NCBI GenBank assembly: GCA_036897095.1
Contig: JAYMSP010001231.1
Coordinates: 1-34,494 of the forward strand
DNA from: Plantago elongata
Taxonomy: Eukaryota > Streptophyta > Magnoliopsida > Lamiales > Plantaginaceae
Direction of reading: 5' to 3'
Length of the DNA: 34,494 nucleotides
The position numbers and the translations under genes are program-made. The notes below the pieces were generated by a model. That model was not told the DNA's origin, did not search any database, and saw only the letters and a list, made by a program, of their open reading frames with translations. This document shows, piece by piece, positions 21,401 through 29,244 of this stretch. The first letter of the stretch is position 1. Every line of letters begins with the position of its first letter.

Positions 21401-22837
21401 ACGATGCGGTGTACGCTGTGACGCACCCAACAACGCGCTATCGCACGTGCATTGAAGCGCTTGTGGTGCGTTGTGGCACACAACACGTGCCGACGACGTG
21501 AACATTGGAGCCTGTCTAAGTATCAACAAACAATTAGTATATATATGTTATTTTTATTTTTTATTTTTTATTTTTAAAATGACAAAAATAACTTGAAGTC
21601 CCGACTTATTAATTAAAAGTAAAGTATCTTACCAACTGAATTATACTTCATTATTATTTTAATTGTTGATTTCCAAAATCAATCAAATTGATAAGTATTT
21701 AGAATTTATAGTGAGTGTAATTAAAATATATTAGGCTAGAGTGGGAGTTTGAACCACCCTACCCTAAGGCTGGAGTGGCTCCCCCGAGCCTGGGTTTGAT
21801 GGAAAAAGAAGAATAGAAAATAATCATATTACACATTTTTTAAATTGTTTAGTTGATTTGTTTCTTTCTGTAAGTGTTGATTTTTAATTATCTTAATTAA
21901 TTTTGTTTGGAGTGATATGTTTTTATGATCCCACCTTGGTTTTGATTAAGAATGGTAACAATTCTGTTGATCGACATATATAGGTATCATTTAAAAGATG
22001 CAGTTCTAGAAGGAGGAATACCGTTCAACAAAGTTCATGGCACTGGCCTATTCGATTACACAGCTTCTAATCCAGATTTTAACAATGTTTTAAATACAAT
22101 GATGTGTGAACTATCCGCCTTTTTTATAAAGAAAATTGTTGAATCATACAAAGGATTTGAGGGTTTGAAATCTTTGGTGGATGTTGGAAGTGGAAATGGA
22201 GCAACTCTTCAGCATATCATATCCAAGCATCCTTCCATAATGGGCATCAACTTTGATTTGCCTCATGTTATTCAAACTGCTCCATCTCATCCTGGTATAT
22301 ATATATACTTGTACACAAATGATATGCATGTGCTAAAGATAATTTGTTTTTCTTCAGTAATTTAGTTGGACTACAAAATTTATGCAGGGATTGAGCACGT
22401 AAGTGGTGACATGTTTGTTAGCGTGCCACGAGCTGATGCAATTTTCATCAAGGTAAGTAAAATTGAAATTTCATCAGATGATAATAAAGAAATGTTTAAT
22501 TGATCAAATATTGACCTTGAATTAACATACGTTGAAATTAATGTAATAGTGGATTTGTCACGATTGGAGCGATATGCACTGCGAAAAACTGCTGAGGAAT
22601 TGCTATGAAGCGCTTCCAGAAAACGGTAAAGTGATTATTGCCGAGTTTATGATGAATGAGGACCCAAGAAATGGCGTTAAAATCGCTTCATATTTTGATA
22701 TGATGATGTTTGCCTTTACTGGAGGTAAAGAGAGGACAGAAAAGGAATTTGAGACCCTGGCAAAACGAGCTGGCTTTCAAAACTTCCACATGGTTGCTTA
22801 TGCATTTGGTTTATGGATCATGGAATTATACAAATAA
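18037..22837 (+). CDS. COMT-type SAM-dependent O-methyltransferase (4 exons)
   Basis: Cytosolic class-I plant O-methyltransferase; such enzymes move a methyl group from S-adenosylmethionine to a phenolic hydroxyl. Join 18037-18485, 21984-22294, 22388-22452, 22550-22837: 1,113 bases, 370 residues. Residues 1-150 form the dimerisation domain ([34 protein letters not shown]). The SAM motif is [10 protein letters not shown] (214-223), then INFDLPHV, and GDMF in exon 3. The catalytic base is His279 in WICHDWSD, with Glu307 and Glu336 as its partners (alfalfa COMT His269, Glu297, Glu329). All introns are GT...AG and at usual COMT positions. Met10 (18064, MGSTS) matches the usual COMT start and would give 361 residues, against about 365 in the family; the upstream ATG adds nine. 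Pocket residues differ: Leu193 for alfalfa His183, Thr176 for His166, Leu186 for Phe176. A three-residue shortening lies between Glu307 and Glu336. The substrate is therefore not predictable; flavonoids, coumarins, alkaloids and simple phenols are possible. No stops or shifts, so probably functional. Confidence 0.93.
19301..19472 (+). mobile_element. Possible LINE 3' tail inside intron 1
   Basis: The phrase GTAATCTGTGTCCTTGTAAT, then TTTTAATGGATGAATGCAGT and TTTCCTCTAAAAAAGGAAAA, resembles the 3' untranslated end and A-rich tail of plant L1-type elements. No coding domain of a LINE is visible upstream, so this could be a short truncated insertion or chance similarity. Confidence 0.3.
19943..20340 (+). 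repeat. 179-bp tandem repeat in intron 1
   Basis: Units start TTTTACT(A/G)AAA at 19943, 20122 and 20301, exactly 179 bases apart. Copies 1 and 2 are full; copy 3 decays after about 40 bases. Shared blocks include ACTAAAAATGCTCAA, ACACAAAATCT, ATTTCACTCAACCATAG, TACGAAG/TATGAAG and TTTACTAG. The unit size is that of many plant satellite monomers. No protein is encoded. Confidence 0.75.
20833..21516 (+). mobile_element. PIF/Harbinger-like MITE, copy B (684 bp) in intron 1
   Basis: It lies between TAA at 20830-20832 and TAA at 21517-21519, a 3-bp target duplication. The termini form an imperfect 20-base inverted repeat (13 of 20 identical: GATCACCTTCAATAGTAACG against GACAGGCTCCAATGTTCACG). Just inside both ends are GC-rich palindromic runs (CGACGACGCGCGTCGTCG at 20855-20872; a 120-base GC-rich block at 21348-21500). 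The AT-rich core is the reverse complement of copy A (1930-2560). It is non-autonomous. The frames at 21240-21486 on both strands come from the GC-rich end. Confidence 0.75.
21984..22294 (+). CDS. O-methyltransferase exon 2
   Basis: Codes the end of Trp150 through Pro253 and one base of Gly254. Acceptor ATATAG|G and donor CCTG|GTATAT (phase 1). It holds the substrate-facing segment [20 protein letters not shown] and the SAM-binding motif [10 protein letters not shown]. An alternative read-through after 22294 meets a stop at 22363-22365. Confidence 0.92.
22388..22452 (+). CDS. O-methyltransferase exon 3
   Basis: 65 bases between GCAG| and |GTAAGT. Codes the end of Gly254 to Lys275 ([20 protein letters not shown] plus K), matching the family sequence VEHVGGDMF.SVPK.DAIF.K that binds the SAM adenosine side. 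Confidence 0.92.
22550..22837 (+). CDS. O-methyltransferase exon 4
   Basis: The acceptor is AATAG|TGG, phase 0. Codes Trp276 to Lys370 and TAA. It contains WICHDWSD (catalytic His279), the turn VIIAEF (Glu307), a substrate helix [10 protein letters not shown] that is shorter than in COMT, and [10 protein letters not shown] (Glu336). The C-terminus WIMELYK aligns with the usual WVMEF.K end. Confidence 0.93.
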   Translation, partial: WICHDWSDMHCEKLLRNCYEALPENGKVIIAEFMMNEDPRNGVKIASYFDMMMFAFTGGKERTEKEFETLAKRAGFQNFHMVAYAFGLWIMELYK

Positions 22838-22879
22838 CTATATGAACTTATAATTAAGTCAGCCATGACAGTGTCAATC

Positions 22880-23003
22880 ACGACGCGTCGTCGCGCTTCA
22901 CCATTGAAGATGGCCTTACAATTCAATAAGAATATCTAATATGACGCGTCATCACGCTTCACCATTAAAGAATGAAGATGGCCTTACAATAAGAACATCT
23001 AAT
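22880..23003 (+). repeat. Tandem MITE-end fragments downstream of the stop codon
   Basis: Two units, 22880-22940 and 22941-23003, each read GACGCGTC(G/A)TC(G/A)CGCTTCAC, then CATT(G/A)AAGA and AGATGGCC followed by TTACAAT and AATA/AACATCTAAT. The part up to GGCC|TTA resembles a terminus of the MITE family at 1930 and 20833, with the TTA target bases. They begin 43 bases after the methyltransferase stop and probably lie in its 3' untranslated region. AATAAG and AATAAT motifs here could help poly(A) addition. Confidence 0.6.
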
Positions 23004-24559
23004 AATATCTTACGGTACTTTAACCTTAGCATCTACTGTAATATATAGGGATGATCTCAATCCATAGCATTGTAACTAGCTCCGCTACCTCGATCTTTGT
23101 AATGATTAAAAAATTAGAGTAAAAGTTATATGTGTTACTTCGTATTAATGTTCGTCTCTTAATCAACGTCGTATTTTTATCGTTTTCTTATTCTGACGTT
23201 TTGTTCTATTAGCAAACATGGCATATTACCTCCACAATAAATACTTTAAGAGTAATTTGGTGTTAAAATTGAAGATGATTGACAAAAGAAAAAGTAAACT
23301 ATGACAAGATTAGCGAGATAGGTAGTACTAATCTGTTAATTTATACCTCAGCCAAATGAGACAGGGGCATGGAATCACTAGGAGCTGGTAATTCAACTTA
23401 GAAATCAATTGAAGATGGATGGGGGAGCTAGACTGCAGCTGGTGTTTAGAGAAGAAAATGGTGCAGCAGATCTTGCAAAAATTGTAAGTGAATTTCATTT
23501 TGATAACTTCCAAACTTTTGAGTGTTTTGATTTTCACCTTTCAAATTTTATTAAACTTCGTTGTAATCTTGCAATTTAGGATATTTGTCAGTCATGACTT
23601 AATGTGTACTTATAAGGATGTGAATTTCGTATGATTTCCATACAAGAACACGAATATGATCCCCTTTGACTTAGTTTAATATGGAGTTTCTTAGTTTAAA
23701 AAATAAAACCAGATAAGATCCTACATAACGAAAATAAAATTTTCACGAACGTGCATACTCTATCCTACTAAAAAATCAAAAATTCTTTCATTTTTCTATT
23801 CATCCAAATATTTTTAACTTTGATTGTTTATCCTTTTCATAAAAGGATATTTTTGTATATGTTGTGATGTTGTCCCATTGTGTGTTGGCCCCACTCCCCA
23901 ATTGCTTCAAACTCATAAACTAACATTAGTGTTAAAACAAAAATTTAAGAAAACCCTAGAACGTAAGAGGAATGAACACTGGGAAATAATAGATCTGAAC
24001 TTTTCTTCTTATTCCCAGCTTTGATTTCTTTAAAATGAAAATTTTCGTACAATACTTTCAAGCAAAACAAGTATTAAAAGAAACAAACGGCAGGGATAGA
24101 GTCCCCAAATAGGTTTTTAGCGGCAGGGGTCTAGTTGAAATTAGCGGAACTTTGTGGGTTTCTCCGGAAGGACGAGTTCGTACCTGACCACAATGTTTTC
24201 GTACGTGGACATAAGAACCAACTTTCGCTAGTAGCTGGGGAAAGAAAGTCGTTCGTTTTCCTACTGGGAACACAAAAAACCCGATCCTAAATAGTTACAG
24301 TCTCTTGACCATCAAATAAATACTGCTCCTAACTTTTGGCTTCTATCCAACACCATCCAAATATACATACTTGCAATTGCAAGTATCAGTGAATTGCGCA
24401 CTTCTTCATTCCTTTCTATTTTTGTATTTCTAGGTGAGAGTTTGATCTAATTTGTATGAGGTTTATTGGAATTTTAGTGAATAATTAAGTGACTGATTGT
24501 CTTAGAAGTCCAGTTGAATTACAATTATGAAAAGTCCATTAGTATATGTTTAGGTAATT
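23004..24559. other. Intergenic DNA downstream of the gene
   Basis: No gene is supported. A short non-AT-rich patch at 24080-24290 (containing CGGCAGGG and TTTCTCCGGAAGGACGAG) gives a 71-codon minus-strand frame without recognisable motifs. The patch at 23380-23490 gives no sustained frame. Confidence 0.5.
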
Positions 24560-24573
24560 TAAGTTGAGCTATG

Positions 24574-25103
24574 GATGATGGTTCGGATTAATTCATCTGA
24601 AGTTCAGATTAATCTGAAGTTTCGAAGCACTTTGAGGTTAATCTGTAATATAATCCAAATGGTTCGAAACGAATTCGGATTAATCCGGTTCGGATCGGAT
24701 TTTTTCGGATTAATCCGAAAATATAAAAAAATAATAAAAATGAATTATCCTTTCTTCCTCAACGTTCCCAAAACCCCCAAAACTTTCAAAAAAATAGAAA
24801 TGACAGAAATTAATAAGGATGAATGGATGATGAGGATTTGTTTTGGATTTTCATTACTAGGTTTGGATATAAGTTGTTATTTCAAACAACGTTTTCGCCT
24901 TTGGAAGAGGGGTATTTTATCTTTTTAAAAATATTTCGGATCAAAATCAGATTGTCCGAAAATCCGATGGATCGGATTGGATTAATCCGAAAATCTTCGG
25001 ATCTCAAATAAATAATAATCCGTAATCCGATCTGAACACACCAGAATGGATTGGATCAGATCGGATTGTCGGATTTTCAGATTTCTGATTTTATGATAAC
25101 TCC
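24574..25103. mobile_element. CGGATTAATCCG-rich repeat flanked by a 14-bp direct repeat
   Basis: Both ends of this 530-base segment carry many variants of the palindrome CGGATTAATCCG and of TCGGATCGGATT (24600-24720 and 24940-25080), with a non-repetitive middle. TAAGTTGAGCTATG stands on both sides, at 24560-24573 and 25104-25117, as a perfect 14-bp direct repeat, so it behaves like an insertion with a target duplication. I see no good terminal inverted repeat and no A tail, so the class is open. The 117-codon frame at 24575-24928 is a product of the repeat and its middle and matches nothing I know. Confidence 0.5.
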
Positions 25104-25190
25104 TAAGTTGAGCTATGAAAACCAGAATTTGTCGGTTGCGGGGAAGGAGTTACTCATCAAGTCAATCTTACAGGCAATACCTACTTATGC

Positions 25191-26285
25191 TTCTTGGGTG
25201 TTGGTCGTGTATCGAAAGGGGCAGAATGTAGATTAGACTGCTGGGCAAAGGCTGGACCTTATTCCTTAAGATTGTATTTTTCCCGCTCTGGTGCTCACGG
25301 TTTACTTAGCAAATAGTCTCCCAAGAGATAGAACAACAGTATTTGAGTTAGTGTTCAAGCACTCGAACAGTAACTCTGCGAACTACTACAACAAAGGATT
25401 GTTCAAGCTATAGAGAGAAAGATAGAAGGAAGAAAGAATTGGATTTGGTGTCTTGAATTCGATTCTAGGGGTTCCTATTTATAATCAGGAAGAGTTGCAA
25501 TCTGAACAGATGTGGTCTTTTGCGAACAGGTTCCTGCAGAGATAAAAATTCGAATATACACACCTTTCGAGTTTTTCTGTTCAGACATATCCTTTGAAAG
25601 AAAGGTTAAATTCGTTCAGCGAACGGACAGATTCGTTCACTACAAGCCCAACCGAGTTGGACCTCTTCTATTTCAGATTTTGTTTGAGCCTGACAAAATA
25701 AAATATGTTTCTGGCCCAAAAAGATTATACTCAGCCCTAGACTGCGACCCGCGGACCCTCGACCCGGGCTCGGCTCCACTACAGGTCCAATCGAGTTGGG
25801 CCTCTTCTGTTTCAGATTTTGTTGGGCCTGACCAAACATAATATGTTTCTGGCCCAAAACGATTATAATCAGCCGTAGACCGCGACCCGTGAACCCGAGA
25901 CGCGGGCCCGACTACTGGCGGGGTCAGGCGAGTGCGTGTGAAGGTGCATCTAGGTCTTCCCTCCTTCAAAGGCATGGGTGCCCAAGGGCCCAACCCTTTA
26001 GCTCAATCAAATAGCTAATAAGTAGCTCTTTCTCCCTCAATTTTAGCAATGTGGGACTTCCCATATTCCAACTCTGGCATTCCATATTCAATGCATCAAC
26101 CAACACACTTTGAGCTTCAAGAACTCTTTCACCTTTCAATGAATTTTAGTTATTCTTTCTCAAGTGTCTTCTACTACCATAGTAAATTATTCACGATTAA
26201 GGAAACTTCATTCCTAAACGTGTGGGCCAATTTGATTGGGGTGCAAAGCAATAGACTAGCCTCATTGTTTAGCTAAAATTCTTGC
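25191..26285. mobile_element. 1,095-bp insert in the LINE (solo LTR-like)
   Basis: The insert splits the LINE reverse transcriptase between Tyr-Ala and Met. TATGC (25186-25190) and AATGC (26286-26290) look like a 5-bp target duplication with one mismatch; leaving out the insert and one copy restores the uninterrupted LINE reading IPTYAMSCFRLP. The length and 5-bp duplication fit a solo LTR, but the ends are TTCTTGGG...ATTCTTGC and not TG...CA, so the class is uncertain. It contains a ~127-bp tandem duplication and a leader-like phrase GCAATGTGGGACTTCCCATA. Confidence 0.6.
25641..25907 (+). repeat. Tandem duplication of ~127 bp inside the insert
   Basis: 25641-25769 and 25781-25907 are similar along their length, sharing TTTCAGATTTTGTT, ATATGTTTCTGGCCCAAAA and GACCGCGACCCG-like blocks (first copy GACTGCGACCCG). 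The frames at 25512-25993 on both strands are built from this duplication and are not genes. Confidence 0.75.
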
Positions 26286-26993
26286 AATGCCATGAGCTGT
26301 TTTAGGCTTCCAAAGACTTTTTTGGAAGAAATTGAATCTCTCTTTGTGAAGTTCTGGTGGGGTAGCAAGGGGCAGATAAGATGCATTGGATAAAGTGGGA
26401 AGCTTTTAAGGATAGTAACAGAGACCCGGGGGGGCTAGGCTTCCGAGTTCAAATGCCTTCAACTTGGCTTTGCTAATTAAATAGGATTGGAGGATACTTG
26501 CGCAGTCAACTACACTGATGTCTCACCTTCTTAATGCCATATACTTCCCTAATAGTAGTGTGTTGGATGCCCAAATCCCGACGGGGTGTTCTTTACGTGG
26601 CAGATATAGCATATGCTATTCCTACGCTAAAGATGGGAATTCGGTGGAGGGTAAGGAATGGAGAAGATACACGGGTGTTCAAGGATCCTTGGATTCTGCA
26701 GGAATTATTTTTCTATTGCATTCGAAGCGGGGACGTTGGAGGATATGCGTGTGGCAGAATTGATGGCAAAGGAGGGGCAGTGCAATTTCGATAGAGTTGT
26801 GGCAGTGTGCTCGGAGGAAGATGCTGGATTGATTTTGAAAATGCCATTGTCAATGCGGAATGTGCAGGATAAATTGGTGTGGGGATTGTCGAGAACCAGG
26901 GTCTACAGTGTGATGGAAGATTACTATGTTGCGCGGAAATTCCTGAAACAACAACAGGAAAAGCGAGGAGGGGCTGGATCAACTTTGGGGTAG
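26286..26993 (+). pseudogene. LINE reverse transcriptase C-terminal part, decayed
   Basis: This covers the thumb/connection region of the plant LINE reverse transcriptase. Visible pieces in shifting frames: KFWWGSKG (26349), WIKWEAFKDSNRDPGGLGFR (26388-26445), YFPNSSVLDAQI (26542-26577) and ALPILKMGIRWRV-like AIPTLKMGIRWRVRNGEDTR (26612-26671) with VFKDPWI, then ELMAKEGQCNFDRVVAVCSE. Each frame change marks an indel. The catalytic part of the polymerase is not present upstream. Confidence 0.7.
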
Positions 26994-27047
26994 GAGATAA
27001 TTGGAATTTTCTGGAACACTAAGATACCAGGTAAAGCTCAAATATGA

Positions 27048-27272
27048 GTGTGGAGGTTAGTTAAGGAGGTTGTCCCCACTATGAAGCAACTAGTATGGAG
27101 GCGTGTCACTTCTGATCCTTCGTGTCCGATTTGTGGAATGGGTGACGAAATTGAACTCCATGGGCTTAAGGAGTGTACGTTCTCTCGTCAGGTGTGGACT
27201 TTGAGTAATGTTCCTTTTGCGGTTTGGGGTAAGCCCGTTAATATTGTCGAAGAATGGGTTAGACTTAGATAA
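27048..27272 (+). pseudogene. LINE zinc-binding domain (zf-RVT)
   Basis: The frame reads MWRLVKEVVPTMKQLVWRRV then CPICGMGDEIELHGLKECTF and RQVW, with C-x2-C...H-x4-C ligands as in the zinc-binding domain that follows the reverse transcriptase in plant LINEs. It is continuous with the upstream WNIFWNTKIPGKAQ phrase (near 27000) apart from a TGA. It ends in a TAA at 27270-27272. Confidence 0.75.
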
Positions 27273-27428
27273 ATGCAAAAGGTGTTGGATAGGGAGGCAT
27301 GGGAGTTTGTTGTGACTCTCCTTTTGGGGTTGTGGTATAATTGAAACCAAGTATTGCATGATAATGGTCGGGGTTCTACTTTGGAGCTTGTTGATTTCAT
27401 TCGGAGGTATCAATCGCAACGCAAGTAG

Positions 27429-27946
27429 GTGTTCGTTAAGGAGGCAGAGAAGAGGCTGCTCCTGGCTGGGCGGACTGTACGGAATGGGAGGGTTGGGGCT
27501 CCTGGATCTCATGGGCAGGAAGGGGAGCGTTTCAATTTCTCCATTACAGTTCTGCCGGAGGATGGTGTGATTAGGATTAATGTCGATACAAAATTTTCGG
27601 AGGATGGATATCGAGTGGGTATTGGATATGGTATTTGGATGTCTGATGGGTTGTTTGCGATACGTCGTGAGGTAGTGGAGCAACCGTTAGCACCGCAGAG
27701 TGCCGAGGCTTATTTGATCCGAGCGGCAGTCCACCGAGTCATTTTGCAGGGATAGGATAAAGTGCATGTCTTTTCTGATTGTCTTACTGTCGTTAAGTTG
27801 TTTAATTCTGTGAATTTTGAGTTTTCTTTTGTTCGTCCAGTTTTAACAGACATTAAGGCCTTAACTGACTCGTTCTTAAGTTAGATCATGTACTGCGCAT
27901 AGAAAACTCGCTAGCTCATAAACTAGCTCGACGTGCAGTGCCATAG
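27429..27946 (+). pseudogene. LINE C-terminal RNase H domain, decayed
   Basis: RNase H-like domain of the plant LINE ORF2. It reads VIRINVDTKFSEDGYRVGIG, QSAEAYLIRAAVHRVILQG, VFSDCLTVVKLF and, after a one-base shift near 27880, DHVLRIENSLAHKLARRAVP. The family's acidic residues are all present: Asp at 27585-27587, Glu at 27705-27707 and Asp at 27777-27779, and the late His is in NSLAHKLAR. A TAG at 27753-27755 and the frameshift are the only defects seen, so this part is the least decayed of the element. Confidence 0.75.
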
Positions 27947-27992
27947 GAAGTAGTTTGTTTTCTTCCTTTTCTTCTTGTTCCTGAAAAAAAAA

Positions 27993-28791
27993 TTATTTGA
28001 CCCAATACATTTGAGTTTCCAACTCAATTCTTCACCATTTCTTCTCCCAGCCACCAACACACTAGTTTTAGTGTTGTTGTTTCTCTAGTTTAGGACTTAG
28101 TTCTTTTTGTGGCTTTCAAGTTATGTAGAGTTGTGTTACTTGTATCATGTTAATTGTTAAACCCACACAACTGATGTATCTTTGTCTTCATGTTTAAGTT
28201 TTGTACAATTTTCATGTTGACTTCTAGTTGAATTCTAGTATTAGTAGTTTTTCCCTCTCTCAGGTTCTCCCATGCTTCATTGTTTAGCTAGAGCGTAGTA
28301 CGTGATAATTCTAAATGTTGTCGTCAAAAGTCGATCATTTATGTTGGGTGTTCTTGAATGGTTGTGCCCATCATATTTTGTTTCCTCCTGTCTTGTTAAT
28401 GTGTTCTTCGTTCATTCTACCTTCGGCTTTTGGTGTGTTTAATGATAAATATAAGTTACCGCTTTATCTTTATGATGTTTTTGTGACAATTTGCTAAAGT
28501 ATGTGTAATTATTTACCTAGTTGATTCTTCTTGTTCATGTTCATTTGTAGTCGTTTAAGGGTGTCGTTAAGTTATTTTTACGCGAATGTTAGTAGTGTTA
28601 CGTTTTATCAGGATTTACGGGTTGCTTATTTACGAGGTTGTCCGAGGTGAGTGTTCTACCCAAAAGTATATCTATAGTTTGCTACACTACAAGAAGTTAT
28701 TTTAATTATATATATAGTATTGCTCAAAGTATTATGAAAGTTAATGAAAATCAAATCTTGAAATTGCATCAAATATTTTACTCATGCTTCC
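27993..28791. other. Intergenic DNA
   Basis: T-rich DNA after the LINE tail. The 60-codon and 65-codon frames at 28315-28497 and 28638-28835 have no recognisable motif and I do not call them genes. Confidence 0.5.
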
Positions 28792-29244
28792 TGATGGGAC
28801 GTAACTTTTCCTATCTAAAGCGGAACACGAATTAACTGGTAATTCGCTCCTAAAAGCGTTGTCTTGAGAATACTGATTACCCATTGAAAGAAAGAGAAGA
28901 GGAAATCAATCACAAGAACAGGGGTCTCGTGATGTACTCGATTTCGCGGTGGCTTTCACGTTTATTCAACGGTAATATTATTCATCAATCATCAACTAAG
29001 TATTACAGCTAGGGTTTCTGATATAAATACCAGAGGTTCCTTCTAGGGTTTATTCTCGGGCCAGGGACATGTTCTCCTATTCTACGAGCAGTGAGCCTTT
29101 ATTCCTATTTATGGTCATAGACCAAATTAACTGAATTAAAAAGAATAATTAAAGTAAATAAATAAGAAGAGATATTTGGATTAATTAGCTCCTTCGGTTC
29201 GCACTAGTGCAGGTTTGTGGTGCAAACCGAATTCGTTATAAACA
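28792..29244 (-). repeat. 3' LTR of element R
   Basis: 453 bp; on the minus strand TGTTTATAACG to CGTCCCATCA. To its right the purine-rich minus-strand phrase GAAGGGCGGTAATGATGGAA (29247-29266) is a likely polypurine tract. Confidence 0.75.

Larger units (their letters stand above)
18486..21983 (+). other. O-methyltransferase intron 1 (3498 bp)
   Basis: GTAAGT...ATATAG, phase 2. It is unusually long next to introns 2 (93 bp) and 3 (97 bp). Contents: AT-rich DNA at 18486-18890; at 18890-19480 a region with a tail like the 3' end of plant LINEs; two related ~70-base blocks starting at 19700 and 19870; a 179-bp tandem repeat from 19943; AT-rich DNA at 20340-20830; the MITE at 20833-21516; and AT-rich DNA to the acceptor. 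Short open frames in it are not conserved and I do not call them genes. Confidence 0.85.
25104..27992 (+). mobile_element. L1-type LINE, 3' half, with an internal insert
   Basis: The LINE starts within the reverse transcriptase C-terminus (LSVAGKELLIKSILQAIPTY at 25129-25188) and resumes after an insert with AMSCFRLPKTFLEEIESLFV-like sequence at 26289, KFWWGSKG, WIKWEAFKDS, GGLGFR, then YFPNSS, LKMGIRWRVRNGEDTRVFKD, a zinc-binding domain and an RNase H domain ending at 27946. A short A tract lies at 27984-27992. Frames switch several times, so it is dead. The 5' boundary is approximate. The 197-codon minus frame at 27090-27683 is its antisense shadow. Confidence 0.8.

Noticed and set aside
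24058..24273. 71-codon minus-strand frame in a less AT-rich patch
   Set aside because: No motif, no conserved neighbour, no splice or promoter signals that I can support.
27090..27683. 197-codon minus-strand frame
   Set aside because: It is antisense to the LINE zinc-binding and RNase H domains, which are clearly coding on the + strand.
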